A stretch of 64,000 nucleotides of DNA. It comes from Nemertoderma westbladi (taxonomy: Eukaryota > Xenacoelomorpha > Nemertodermatida > Nemertodermatidae). Positions within the stretch are counted from its first letter, which is position 1. Each line of letters opens with the position of its first letter. This document shows, one piece after another, positions 1 to 8,613 of the stretch. Both the position numbers and the translations under genes were made by a program. The notes under the pieces were generated by a model. It did no database searches. It had not been told where the DNA came from and worked only from the letters and a program-made list of their open reading frames with translations. The stretch is taken from contig JAUCBJ010003088.1 of NCBI GenBank assembly GCA_032718475.1, positions 1-64,000 on the forward strand, in the 5' to 3' direction.

Positions 1-2
1 GA

Positions 3-3000
3 GAAGAGCAGCGTCGAAGTTTGCAATGTAAAATAGAAGAGCTACAAAAGGATGAACAAGATGATAGAAACCACTTTAAAACTCTTGAAAATGTAACCAA
101 ATTCAAGGCACTTGCAGAAATACATGACCAAGCAACTAAATGTGATGCACAGTTGAAAGAAATATCTGATAGAGCGAGTCAACCAAGTAAGGTAGACAAA
201 TTAATCCACAGACATCACATTGAATCAGCTGCAGCTTCGAAAGCTATCCAAAGTAAATTATCCACACACTCCCATGATCAGCCTCATAACATAGTTTACC
301 ACCAACAAAGTTATCTTGTACCACCTCAACAATCATCACATATCCAACATGCAGGTATTCCTTTGTTTTCATCCTCCCCAGCACCAATCGAGATACAAAA
401 CCCTGAAAATATGAGGATGGTTAGTAGTATTGATAAGGTCTCTAATTATGTAAATGAAACTCATGCTACCATAAATAAAGGTGAGGTTAACTTTGATGAA
501 CCATTCTTACAAGAACATCAGCCAATGGGAAAACATATAAAACAACCAATTTCATTATCTCCAGATGTTAATATGATACAATTCAGTCAGCCAGAGTTTG
601 AGACATATATTAAAGGTTTAAGCCAACGCATTGAAAGTATAGTCACAGAAAATTGTGTTAAGAAATTTGATGACTATATGAATATGAATAATAATCCATT
701 ATCTAGGGAATCTACAAAACTGGATAGGAATCAATATAAGCAGCAGGTAGAACCAATGGAAACCCAAGTTAAATATGAATGTACTGATCTTCCATTTTCT
801 AAAGTAACAGATAGCGAAGATTACTTTCATTCTCCTCATACTAGAATATATGTTCCTTCGAAATCTAGTAGCCAGAGTCAGAAGCAGTTAAATGAAATGG
901 ATGCTCAGGAAAACCAAGCAGCAATAATCAAAGATATGTCAGCTGCTGCAATGCGACAATCAGAAATGGAGAGACTCAGTATATCAAATGGCAAAGGTAA
1001 TAAATGCGACTTAAATAACACTAAAAATGTAACCTTTGAAGATGAACTTGCACATTTACAGGTTGTAAAAGATACAGTTAATACTATAACACCTGGTTCT
1101 AATTACAATCATAATGTAAATCATAATGGAGTGAATTCCAACCCAAGAAAATCTTTTGAGTTGCCAGATCCAGCACTCGCTTATAATACCAAAATTCCTG
1201 GAATATTAGACAGAACACCTCATCTTATTGTAGAAGAACTAACAAAATGGTCAGCACGCAATACTCTACCAAGCCTTGCACTCCTCAAGTTTAATGGGGA
1301 TCCAAAAGGGTGGTTGGGATTTTCTAACAGCTTTAAGGAAAGAGTCCTATCTAAACCATTTTCCGAACAAGAAAGATTTGATTACTTGTATTCCATGCTA
1401 GGTCCTGAACCACGTGAACTCCTACAGAACTACGATGGAGTTTCAAATGCCTTTAATCAATCTTGGAAAGCGTTAGAGCGTGTTTATGGTGATAGTGATG
1501 TCTTTGCTTCTCAGATCATTAATGGTCTAACTGATGGTGGTATTATTGGGCGACCACGTGGTATATTATTATTTTATCACCAATTAGTTTCAGCTAAACA
1601 ACGCCTAACTGAGATTAACCAACTACCTATCCTTGATACTCATTATACCCTTGAGAAAATAGTAAGACGATTCTATGATCAGTTACGTAGAAAGTGGACT
1701 TACAAAGCAAGGAAGACAAAGCGATTAACAGGGAGATTCCCTAACCTGGATGATATGATAGAACTGTTAGATGATGAAGCGATGACGGAAAATTGTCCTT
1801 TATACAGTAGCAGCACAGTCCGAAACAGTAGAGTTGTAGGCAGAAGTAATATATCTTTTGCTGAACCAGGTATGTCTGAAGAATATACCACTACTAATAA
1901 ATACTCTGATGGATATACTCTAGCAGTGATTAACAACACGAAATGTATAAAGTGTAACTCTGACCACTTATTATATAAATGTAGTGATTTCATACAGATG
2001 TCTCTTAGAGAAAGGCGAGAATTTGCAAGAGCAAAGAAAATATGCTATCTTTGCCTTCGCGATGGTCATACACGACGATATTGCACATCTAAACGTACAT
2101 GTGACTTGTGCAATAGACGTCATAATACCTTACTTCATAGTGATGCTGCTGTTGTTAATAAAGCAAAATCTGTAGCAAATAGATATGATAAAACTACAGG
2201 TACTACATATACAGGTCATCCTATTGACCTCACAGTAGCCGAAGATGATGATAAAGCATCAATGGATGAGATTGACAGTATTGACTGCGAATCAATAGTT
2301 GAAGACAATAATGTGATTGGTTTTACTGGTGTTACTCGGACCATGGCATCAAGATCGTCTGTAGCTCACATGAGATCATTTAATGTCGTACCTATCACAC
2401 TTATTGGTGATCGAGGTAAAGTTAGAGTTTATGCTGTGATAGACTCAGCCAGTTCAATTTCATTTATGGACAAAAATATTGCATCTTTGATATGTCATGA
2501 TATTGGTGAAACTAGTGGTCTAAATGTGAAAACAATTGGGGATATAGCACCATTAACTACAAATACTATTACATGTGATATAGCTGCAGCGCACGAGCCA
2601 TTAAATTATCATACAAATCTACCATTACGCAATTGCAAATTTTCTGCTATTGAAGGTTTTATGACCTCATTTGAAAAACCATACATATGGAGCCACGAAG
2701 AATGTCAGCGATTTGAGTCTATGGGCATTCCATCTGTAGTAGTTGATTTCCCTGATGTTGCAGCACTAATTGGTCAAGACATATATGAAGCACATTTTGT
2801 ATATGAGACTCGTCCTTTACATCCTGGTGTTAGAGAACCATATGCATCAAGAACTATCCTTGGCTGGTATTGTCGAGGACCTAAGGAGAAAATTGATACT
2901 AAGTTATATAATAACCCAAGTGTTCTCTTTACAATAGAAACAGCATCTTATGAACAAGATGATTGCTATGATGACTATCTCTCTATCTGCAAACCAGATA

Positions 3001-6000
3001 TATCTCTATCCATGGCTCACAATATTATAATGTCAGATAATGATCTTGCTTTACTTACTCCTTTTCAGACGCTCTTAAAGGACCCCAGAGTTGCAACAGA
3101 TATTGACTTAGTTAATGAAATTTATCATAGAATAAGTCTAGACCATCAACTTGATGAAGCTGTTAGAATATACTTTGAAAGAGATGCTCCTGAGAAGGGA
3201 TCTCATGATCGTGTGGCCTCCATCGAAGAGAAGAGATCTTTTAAGATAATGGAGACAACAATTAAATTGCTGGAAAATGGACATTACTGTGTGGGAATGT
3301 TATGGAAACGTGATGATCCCATTCTCATTAATAATATTAACCTTGCTAAGCGACAATTGAGCCAATTGGCTCAGAGGCTACGGAAAAATCCTGAGGCTTA
3401 CAGCATGTATAAAACTCAAATCAATGACTATATTGCTTCTGGTTATTTACAAAAGGTCAAAAATCCAGAGTCAACCAGTAGACGTACATGGTATATTCCA
3501 CATCACTATGTGATTAACCCAAAGAAACCATGGAAGGTTCGAGTTGTGGGAAATTGTGCATCGACTTATAAAGGATGTTCATTGAATAATGAGCTAATGG
3601 AAGGTCCAAATCTTACAAACTATATAATGGGTATCCAATTACGATTTAGACAAAGACAAGTAGCATTTACCTGTGACATAGATGCTATGTTTCACCAAGT
3701 GCATTGCTACCCATGTGATTCAGATTCTCTTCGATTTTTATGGTGGCCTGATGGAGATGTTGATGCTGAACCTGAGGTGTATCAGTTTAAGGTTCATTGT
3801 TTTGGTAAACGCGATAGCCCTGCAACCACTTCATTCGCCTTACGACAAACAGCTACAGACAATCGTGATAAGTTCCCTGCCTTGGTACATGATACTATCA
3901 TGAAAGAATTCTACGTTGACGATGGAGAGAAGTCGTTAGACGACTGCAAGCAGGCTGTTCAACTGGCGCTTGGACTTATAGATTGTTTGAAACTTGGATC
4001 ATTTAATCTCGCAAAGTTTATCTCCAATTCTAAAGATTTCTTACATTCAATTCCCATTGAACACCGTGTTGATAAAATCGAAGATTTTTCTTCAATACCT
4101 ATTCCTGTCACACAATTTCTAGGAGTGGGATGGGACCCCAATACTGATGAGCTTTCTGTGTCTTTCCGTGGAATGGATAAACCACCTGTTTGGACCAAGC
4201 GAACTTGTCTAAGTTTCGCCAGCAAACTTTATGACCCTTTAAATATTATTAGCCCCATTATACTTGTAGCAAGAAACTTAGTAAAACAAATGTGGTTAAT
4301 GGACCTTGATTGGGACCAGCCATTAGACGATAAATCAGTATTTCAGTGGGAGAACTGGTCAAGACAAATACCAATCATCGATCAAATTCATATACCTCGA
4401 ATGTATTTTCCAGGGAGACCGCCAAATAGCACGTATCATCTGCATGTTTTCTGTGATGGTAGTCAGGAGGGCATGGGGGCTGTACTTTACTTAAGAGACA
4501 CTCAATGCATCTCTGATGGATCTCATCCAATTAGTTTTGTTACAAGCAAAGCCAAAACTCTGTCCCTCACTCATTTAACTATACCACGAGCGGAGCTCCA
4601 GGCAGCAGTTGTAGCTGTTAATATAACTTCCACTGTATTACAGGAAATAGAGATGGATATTATATCAGTTCACTATTGGACGGATTCAACCTTGGTTATT
4701 GCTTACCTTAGAACCAATGTGTCATTAAAGAAGTATGTCGCTAATAGACGTGAGCAAGTATTGGATAAATCTACAGCTAGCCAATGGCGACACATCCCTG
4801 GTCAAATTAACCTTGCAGATGTGGCATCAAGGGGCGCCCTACCAGACAAATTTATTCTAACACAGAGTTGGTTTGACGGCCCACAGTTTTTGAAATCCAG
4901 CGAAGATCAGTGGCCAAAAGACCCCGAGATAATCACTAGTAGATTACCAATCGAAGCAGAAATAGTTAAACCAAAATCAAAAGGTGTTAACCATTGTAAG
5001 AACAATGATAGTTATAAACACAGCGAAGTTGCTTTGTATGCAAAATTTTTAGATAGTTACAAGTCATCCTATACTGGTATTGAAACAAGTAATTTGGATT
5101 TATTGGTAAAAGCCAATATTCAAACTAACAGCCAGACATATAGCCCTGATATTGACGATTTTAACTTATTTGGCACAATTGTTAATGATAAGTCAACTGA
5201 ACAACAAACATATATAAATGTATTGGACCTCCCTATGTTATTTGAAGATCCTGTAGAAATGTATATAGAGGAAGATGCCAATCTTAACCTGAAGTTATCT
5301 TTAGGCAGCAAAATAATATCTAACAACTATTGTGATGGTAAATTTGATTATATTCCAAAACCTCCTACGGGATGTATAATATTACCATCACTCAAACATG
5401 CTCTTGATGTCCAGTCATCATGGCGAGTCTCAGTACGAGCAATAACCTGGTTGCGCAGGCTATTCCACTATCACTTATATGAGCATTCTTTAGACTCCAA
5501 CAAACCGTTAGACAAACCTAATGTACTTAGGCACCTAACTGCCGACGAATTAAATGAGACAGAAAAACAAATACTCCGGGTAGAGCAGTATGAACATTTC
5601 AATAAAGAGTATCATGCTCTATCTAATTTTAAACCAGTAGCACAAAGTTCACCCATAGGTAAGTATTCTCCTGTTATGCGGGATGGACTTATTCTTTTAG
5701 GTTCTAGATTTCCGAAAGGTTCCTATAGTGACCAATTTCGGTTTCCTATACTAATTCCCTCATCTGGTAATACACAGCACCAGTTGATATGGGACACTCA
5801 TGTTTCAAACAAACATGCTGGTCGTTCCCACGTATTGTCGATTTTACGCATCAAGTACTACCTGGTTAAACAGAGGGCAGCTGTAGATAAAGTTCTAGGT
5901 TTATGCACTATGTGTAAACGTTTTAATGCTCCATTACTACAACAAGTCATGGGTGAACTACCCCCTGAACGTCTCGCTACAAATGAACCCCCCTTTACTT

Positions 6001-6956
6001 ATACAGCTGTGGACATGTATGGGCCCATTGAGGTTAAACGAGCTCGTACAATGGTCAAGAGGTGGGGTATTATTTACACTTGTGCCACTACACGAGCTGT
6101 TTACCTCGATAGGGTGACCGGCATGTCAACAGACGAATTTATACTTTGTCTCAGACGATTCCTGTCACGTCATATTTCTATTAAGAAAATAATAGCAGAC
6201 AATGGTACTAACTTCACAGGAGCCGAAACAGAAATAAATAAATCCATGAAAAGGTGGGATATGAATAAAATATACTCAGAATTGTCAGACCCAAAATATC
6301 CAAACAGGATAGAGTTTAAATTTAACACACCTGCTGCTCCATGGCGCACTGGAATTGTCGAACGTCTCATTCGTGGCATAAAGAATGCCATATATAAAGT
6401 AGTACCTCTGAAAGTTACACTAACGGACGATCAGTTTGTTACACTTTTAGTTGAAATAGAAGGTATGACAAACTCTAGACCTCTATGCCCATTGTCAGCA
6501 ACGGATCCTAACTCAACACCATTGACTCCCGCTCACCTACTTAACGGAGGGTTACCAGGTGTTGTTCCGGTAGCAATATCCGAAGAGGCTGATCTTCATT
6601 CTCGAAAGATGTGGAGAGCAAATCAGTACCTTGCTGACCAGTGGTGGGACGAATTCCAGAGGGTCTATATTCCCTCATTGTCAGTACGACTCCGATGGTA
6701 CAACACCAAACGGTCATTGCGGGTTGGTGATCATGTACTAATGACTGAGGAAAATATTCCTCGTCGTCAGTGGCTAACAGCAGTTGTCACAAAAACATTC
6801 AAGTCCGCAGACGGACACGTACGATCAGTTGAAATTCGTACTTCAAAATGTGTCCAAACGAAGGATGGTAAATACAAACATAGTAGCTATCAACGCCCAG
6901 TCCAGCGCCTCTGTTTGTTGGAGGAAACGCGGAATGTGACTGGCGATTATAAATAA
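3..6956 (+). CDS. BEL/Pao Gag-Pol polyprotein (5' partial)
   Basis: The polyprotein encodes everything needed for particle formation, reverse transcription and integration of the element. The frame is open from the first complete codon (3-5). The codon at 21 is TTG, not ATG, and the first in-frame ATG lies about 130 codons further in, so the true start is upstream of the window. Below, residue 1 is the codon at 21. Order: glutamine/asparagine-rich N-terminal region with a coiled-coil-like start; DUF1759-type Gag (about 415-570); three zinc knuckles (642-706); aspartic protease (about 780-900); reverse transcriptase with YVDD (1298-1301) and the Pao (peptidase A17) region; RNase H (about 1474-1605); integrase zinc-binding and D,D,E core (1925-2120); DUF5641-like C-terminus (about 2220-2305). 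It ends at TAA 6954-6956. More than 2,300 residues is long for the class, mainly because of the extended N-terminus. Short frames on either strand inside it are shadows. Confidence 0.95.
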   Translation, partial: EEQRRSLQCKIEELQKDEQDDRNHFKTLENVTKFKALAEIHDQATKCDAQLKEISDRASQPSKVDKLIHRHHIESAAASKAIQSKLSTHSHDQPHNIVYHQQSYLVPPQQSSHIQHAGIPLFSSSPAPIEIQNPENMRMVSSIDKVSNYVNETHATINKGEVNFDEPFLQEHQPMGKHIKQPISLSPDVNMIQFSQPEFETYIKGLSQRIESIVTENCVKKFDDYMNMNNNPLSRESTKLDRNQYKQQVEPMETQVKYECTDLPFSKVTDSEDYFHSPHTRIYVPSKSSSQSQKQLNEMDAQENQAAIIKDMSAAAMRQSEMERLSISNGKGNKCDLNNTKNVTFEDELAHLQVVKDTVNTITPGSNYNHNVNHNGVNSNPRKSFELPDPALAYNTKIPGILDRTPHLIVEELTKWSARNTLPSLALLKFNGDPKGWLGFSNSFKERVLSKPFSEQERFDYLYSMLGPEPRELLQNYDGVSNAFNQSWKALERVYGDSDVFASQIINGLTDGGIIGRPRGILLFYHQLVSAKQRLTEINQLPILDTHYTLEKIVRRFYDQLRRKWTYKARKTKRLTGRFPNLDDMIELLDDEAMTENCPLYSSSTVRNSRVVGRSNISFAEPGMSEEYTTTNKYSDGYTLAVINNTKCIKCNSDHLLYKCSDFIQMSLRERREFARAKKICYLCLRDGHTRRYCTSKRTCDLCNRRHNTLLHSDAAVVNKAKSVANRYDKTTGTTYTGHPIDLTVAEDDDKASMDEIDSIDCESIVEDNNVIGFTGVTRTMASRSSVAHMRSFNVVPITLIGDRGKVRVYAVIDSASSISFMDKNIASLICHDIGETSGLNVKTIGDIAPLTTNTITCDIAAAHEPLNYHTNLPLRNCKFSAIEGFMTSFEKPYIWSHEECQRFESMGIPSVVVDFPDVAALIGQDIYEAHFVYETRPLHPGVREPYASRTILGWYCRGPKEKIDTKLYNNPSVLFTIETASYEQDDCYDDYLSICKPDISLSMAHNIIMSDNDLALLTPFQTLLKDPRVATDIDLVNEIYHRISLDHQLDEAVRIYFERDAPEKGSHDRVASIEEKRSFKIMETTIKLLENGHYCVGMLWKRDDPILINNINLAKRQLSQLAQRLRKNPEAYSMYKTQINDYIASGYLQKVKNPESTSRRTWYIPHHYVINPKKPWKVRVVGNCASTYKGCSLNNELMEGPNLTNYIMGIQLRFRQRQVAFTCDIDAMFHQVHCYPCDSDSLRFLWWPDGDVDAEPEVYQFKVHCFGKRDSPATTSFALRQTATDNRDKFPALVHDTIMKEFYVDDGEKSLDDCKQAVQLALGLIDCLKLGSFNLAKFISNSKDFLHSIPIEHRVDKIEDFSSIPIPVTQFLGVGWDPNTDELSVSFRGMDKPPVWTKRTCLSFASKLYDPLNIISPIILVARNLVKQMWLMDLDWDQPLDDKSVFQWENWSRQIPIIDQIHIPRMYFPGRPPNSTYHLHVFCDGSQEGMGAVLYLRDTQCISDGSHPISFVTSKAKTLSLTHLTIPRAELQAAVVAVNITSTVLQEIEMDIISVHYWTDSTLVIAYLRTNVSLKKYVANRREQVLDKSTASQWRHIPGQINLADVASRGALPDKFILTQSWFDGPQFLKSSEDQWPKDPEIITSRLPIEAEIVKPKSKGVNHCKNNDSYKHSEVALYAKFLDSYKSSYTGIETSNLDLLVKANIQTNSQTYSPDIDDFNLFGTIVNDKSTEQQTYINVLDLPMLFEDPVEMYIEEDANLNLKLSLGSKIISNNYCDGKFDYIPKPPTGCIILPSLKHALDVQSSWRVSVRAITWLRRLFHYHLYEHSLDSNKPLDKPNVLRHLTADELNETEKQILRVEQYEHFNKEYHALSNFKPVAQSSPIGKYSPVMRDGLILLGSRFPKGSYSDQFRFPILIPSSGNTQHQLIWDTHVSNKHAGRSHVLSILRIKYYLVKQRAAVDKVLGLCTMCKRFNAPLLQQVMGELPPERLATNEPPFTYTAVDMYGPIEVKRARTMVKRWGIIYTCATTRAVYLDRVTGMSTDEFILCLRRFLSRHISIKKIIADNGTNFTGAETEINKSMKRWDMNKIYSELSDPKYPNRIEFKFNTPAAPWRTGIVERLIRGIKNAIYKVVPLKVTLTDDQFVTLLVEIEGMTNSRPLCPLSATDPNSTPLTPAHLLNGGLPGVVPVAISEEADLHSRKMWRANQYLADQWWDEFQRVYIPSLSVRLRWYNTKRSLRVGDHVLMTEENIPRRQWLTAVVTKTFKSADGHVRSVEIRTSKCVQTKDGKYKHSSYQRPVQRLCLLEETRNVTGDYK
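1263..1740 (+). other. Gag capsid-like domain (DUF1759 type)
   Basis: About residues 415-570 of the polyprotein. The stretch contains LLKFNGDP, a tryptophan-rich continuation, ERFDYLYSML and the WKALERVYGD block, which together are the signature of the DUF1759 Gag region typical of BEL/Pao elements. In this family it is expected to form the capsid-like assembly unit around the element RNA. The preceding 400 residues are low-complexity, rich in Q, N and H, and I recognise no domain there. Confidence 0.8.
1944..2138 (+). other. Triple zinc-knuckle (nucleocapsid-like) region
   Basis: Three consecutive metal-binding motifs are visible. The first is C642-x2-C645-x3-H649-x4-C654. The second is the retroviral-type C675-x2-C678-x4-H683-x4-C688. 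The third is C694-x2-C697-x3-H701-x4-H706. Such knuckles bind the element RNA during packaging. The canonical middle knuckle flanked by variant ones is common in BEL/Pao Gag proteins. Confidence 0.85.
2360..2720 (+). other. Aspartic protease domain
   Basis: The segment VYAVIDSASSISFM places the catalytic aspartate at residue 808 (codon 2442-2444) after a hydrophobic strand, as in DUF1758/retropepsin-like proteases of BEL/Pao elements. The motif here is D-S-A-S rather than the retroviral D-[ST]-G. The third position is variable in this family, so I do not read it as an inactivating change. The domain would cleave the polyprotein. Confidence 0.7.
3490..4260 (+). other. Reverse transcriptase domain (Pao type)
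   Basis: Fingers/palm residues include a KPWKVRVV-type stretch and FTCDIDAMFHQV, with aspartates 1219 and 1221 forming motif A. Motif C is YVDD at residues 1298-1301 (codons 3912-3923). Both catalytic aspartate sets are present, so the enzyme looks functional. The following FLGVGWD segment starts the connection region assigned to the Pao (peptidase A17) family. It copies element RNA into cDNA. Confidence 0.92.
4440..4845 (+). other. RNase H domain
   Basis: The four acidic catalytic positions can be followed in order: D1479 in HVFCDGSQEG, E1525 in PRAELQAAV, D1555 in YWTDSTLV and D1600 in ADVASRG. The full set suggests an active domain that degrades the RNA strand of the RNA-DNA hybrid. Confidence 0.88.
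5790..6420 (+). other. Integrase: HHCC zinc finger and D,D,E core
   Basis: The N-terminal zinc-binding module shows H1927, H1932, C1962 and C1965. The catalytic core has D1998 in TAVDMYGP, D2060 in IIADNGTNF and E2114 in TGIVERLIRG, so all three metal-binding acids are present. The spacing between the second aspartate and the glutamate (53 residues) exceeds the 35 of retroviral integrases, as is usual in BEL/Pao. It inserts the cDNA into host DNA. Confidence 0.92.
6690..6940 (+). other. DUF5641-like C-terminal domain of the integrase
   Basis: The segment with LRVGDHVLM and a following basic, beta-rich stretch matches the small domain found after the integrase in BEL/Pao polyproteins (DUF5641 in family catalogues). 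It probably contributes to DNA or chromatin binding; that function is inferred. Confidence 0.7.
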
Positions 6957-6983
6957 ATAGAGGTAAAGTCACATATATTAGTT

Positions 6984-7051
6984 CACGTCTCCTTTAAGGC
7001 GTACTTAAAGCTTATAAGCTTTAATGTGGGGTGTGTTGGATGGGAGACGTG
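6984..7051. repeat. Nested inverted repeats across the 3' UTR/LTR boundary
   Basis: A perfect 20-bp palindrome lies at 7005-7024 (centre AAGCTTATAAGCTT). It is enclosed by a 9-bp inverted repeat, CACGTCTCC at 6984-6992 and GGAGACGTG at 7043-7051. Transcribed, this region could fold into a stem with a second stem inside. The outer right arm lies inside the presumed LTR. No function is known to me. Confidence 0.85.
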
Positions 7052-7055
7052 TGTA

Positions 7056-7075
7056 AAATATATAATAATATATCT
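7056..7075 (+). promoter_or_regulatory. TATA-rich candidate core promoter in the LTR
   Basis: The AT-rich run TATATAATAATATAT near the start of the presumed U3 region is the best TATA-box candidate of the LTR. It is assigned on composition and position only. Confidence 0.25.
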
Positions 7076-7275
7076 AAGTTCGTAGTGAGTAATGTAGGGT
7101 AGGGGCAACTAATATCTTTCATTACCTTTTCAGGATGTGGACCTGTGGCGCAACAGGGAGCTGATTTGTCAATATACTTTGTGTGTATGCTTACTTAGTA
7201 TATATGTCGCGTATAGGTGTCTGTGTAGGTGTACCTGTACGTATATATGGTCCGCATTACGTAATGACTGTATCG

Positions 7276-7309
7276 CTATTTAATTAAATACATTACTATT
7301 TAATTAAAT
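7276..7309. repeat. Short direct repeat, two 14-bp copies
   Basis: CTATTTAATTAAAT occurs at 7276-7289 and again at 7296-7309, 20 bp apart, within the presumed LTR. It is an AT-rich local duplication and may have no function. Confidence 0.7.
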
Positions 7310-7407
7310 CAACGTCATGTATGTGTCTTGCACGATTTTCATAGCTAAGTTAGTGTTGTTGGCTTTATGCTCCATCTAAATAATTTAACTAAAAATTGGG
7401 ATCGTTA

Positions 7408-7413
7408 AATAAA
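7408..7413 (+). terminator. Candidate polyadenylation signal AATAAA
   Basis: A canonical AATAAA hexamer about 450 bp downstream of the polyprotein stop, inside the presumed LTR. It would define the 3' end of element transcripts if the LTR assignment is right. Other AATAAA matches occur by chance in this AT-rich sequence. Confidence 0.3.
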
Positions 7414-7718
7414 ATTTAAGTTTTGGCATAGAAGTTATGTATCACGATATTTTTCGCGGTCCATTCTGCAAAATTAGTATTTTATCTACTTGAAACTTAT
7501 GGTGTGTTGTGGAATGACTTCAGCCAGTTCCAATCAACATAGCATAAGTAAGTCTTCGCTTTTGGCTAAACCAATTATAATAACTTACGTATGATCAACT
7601 TTTAATTGATCAAACAAATGATTACTTCTAGCGCTTACTATTGATCCCAGGAACTGTAAGTCCGATAGCTGTTTTAGACTGGCATACAACTGACTAAGAA
7701 ACTCTATAGGAAACATAT

Positions 7719-7735
7719 TGGTGGAACGCAGACGG
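7719..7735 (+). other. Primer-binding-site-like motif
   Basis: TGGTGGAACGCAGACGG starts three bases after the inferred LTR end. It begins with TGG, the complement of the CCA tail of tRNA, and its reverse complement has the look of a tRNA acceptor end. Such a site belongs after a 5' LTR, so finding it after a 3' LTR would mean that a second element copy begins here, or that the LTR border is misplaced. I did not identify the tRNA. Confidence 0.25.
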
Positions 7736-7751
7736 AATGAACCGCTCATAA

Positions 7752-8031
7752 ATGGATGAACGGATCGAGTTCCCCGAGTATCCTCGACATGTGTGGAACG
7801 ACATGGCGGATATCATAGGCCCTAGTTGGAGGGACGAAATGCACAGAGAGAGGTTCAATTACCTTTACCCGGCGCCGTTATGGACTCTTGAAGCTCTAAC
7901 CATACCAAGCGTTCATATTATTCGCCCATTACGACTACAAACTCGAATTCGACGTCAGGTAGTCTGGCTATGAGCCACTCGCGTTCCTCAACGAACTCTA
8001 CGGGCTGGAGCTGATACTTATTAGAATGTAA
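7752..8031 (+). pseudogene. Degraded coding-like block of unknown origin
   Basis: An ATG-initiated frame of 73 codons runs 7752-7973. A second, overlapping frame shifted by one base reads on through one TAG to a stop at 8029-8031, ending in a protein-like stretch (AFLNELYGLELILIRM). The region is clearly more GC-rich than its AT-rich surroundings and has no simple repeats, so it resembles a broken gene fragment. It recalls no family I know. If the motif at 7719 is a real primer-binding site, this could be the 5' leader or start of another retroelement. It could also be random open frame. Confidence 0.2.
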
Positions 8032-8160
8032 ATCATTTATTAATTTCCCAGTAGCATGGTATTCGTCCTGCAGTCGCAGTTCCCTAGTGACATCGCAATC
8101 GGGACGCTCGAGACCCCGCCATTGGTATATGGCACGCTACCCCGATCACTGACACCTTAA
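8032..8160. other. Unassigned GC-richer spacer
   Basis: I see no convincing reading frame, RNA gene or repeat between the coding-like block and the minisatellite. The composition resembles the preceding block more than the AT-rich DNA further on. Confidence 0.4.
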
Positions 8161-8613
8161 AGTAAAGGAAGTCTATTTTGTATTATATCGCACTAAAGGA
8201 AGTCTATTTTGTATTATATCGCACTAAAGGAAGTCTATTTTGTATTATATCGCACTAAAGAAAGACTATTTTGTATTGTATTGCACTAAAGAAAAACTAT
8301 TTTGTATTGTATTGCACTAAAGAAAGACTATTTTGTATTGTATTGCACTAAAGAAAGACTATTTTGTATTGTATTGCACTAAAGAAAGACTATTTTGTAT
8401 TATATTGCACTAAAGAAAGACTATTTTGTATTGTATTGCACTAAAGAAAGACTATTTTGTATTGTATTGCACTAAAGAAAGACTATTTTGTATTATATTG
8501 CACTAAAGAAAGACTATTTTGTATTGTATTGCACTAAAGAAAGACTATTTTGTATTGTATTGCACTAAAGAAAGACTATTTTGTATTATATTGTACTAAA
8601 GAAAGTCTATCTC
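8161..8613. repeat. 31-bp minisatellite, about 14.5 copies
   Basis: Fourteen full 31-bp units (starts 8161, 8192, 8223 and so on to 8564) plus a decaying partial unit from 8595. The first three units read AAAGGAAGTC and end TATATCGC; later units read AAAGAAAGAC and end TGTATTGC or TATATTGC. In units 6-14 the ending alternates G, G, A with exact periodicity, so the last nine units form three copies of a 93-bp three-unit repeat. It could lie in an LTR-derived or unrelated region. Confidence 0.97.

Larger units (their letters stand above)
1..7715 (+). mobile_element. BEL/Pao LTR retrotransposon, 5' end outside the window
   Basis: This is the 3' portion of an autonomous BEL/Pao-class LTR retrotransposon. 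The order Gag, zinc knuckles, aspartic protease, reverse transcriptase, RNase H, integrase and C-terminal DUF5641-like domain in one frame is the standard arrangement for this class and is read directly from the translation. The 5' LTR, primer-binding site and N-terminal coding start lie left of base 1. The coding frame has no stop or frameshift over almost 7 kb, which suggests a young copy, possibly still competent. The right boundary is inferred from a TG...CA block (about 7034-7715) and cannot be proved without the 5' LTR. No envelope-like frame follows the polyprotein. Confidence 0.93.
7034..7715 (+). mobile_element. Probable 3' LTR of the BEL/Pao element
   Basis: The block begins TGTTGGATGG, 77 bp after the polyprotein stop and just after a short G-rich tract (GTGGGGTG, a weak polypurine-like tract). 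It ends ...GGAAACA, giving TG...CA ends. Inside are an AT-rich TATA-like stretch (about 7056-7075) and an AATAAA signal (7408-7413), as expected for U3 and R. A primer-binding-site-like motif follows three bases after the right end, which is why this end was chosen. The 5' LTR is outside the window, so neither border can be confirmed. Confidence 0.4.

Noticed and set aside
1700-6391. Short frames on both strands inside the BEL/Pao polyprotein
   Set aside because: They overlap the long coding frame fully and match no known product; they are explained as shadows.
7719-7760. A tRNA-like gene around the primer-binding-like motif
   Set aside because: The reverse complement resembles an acceptor end, but the T-stem pairs poorly and no cloverleaf can be completed.
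6957-8160. A possible envelope gene after the polyprotein
   Set aside because: The next frames are short, lack signal peptide or membrane segments and lie within or beyond the presumed LTR.
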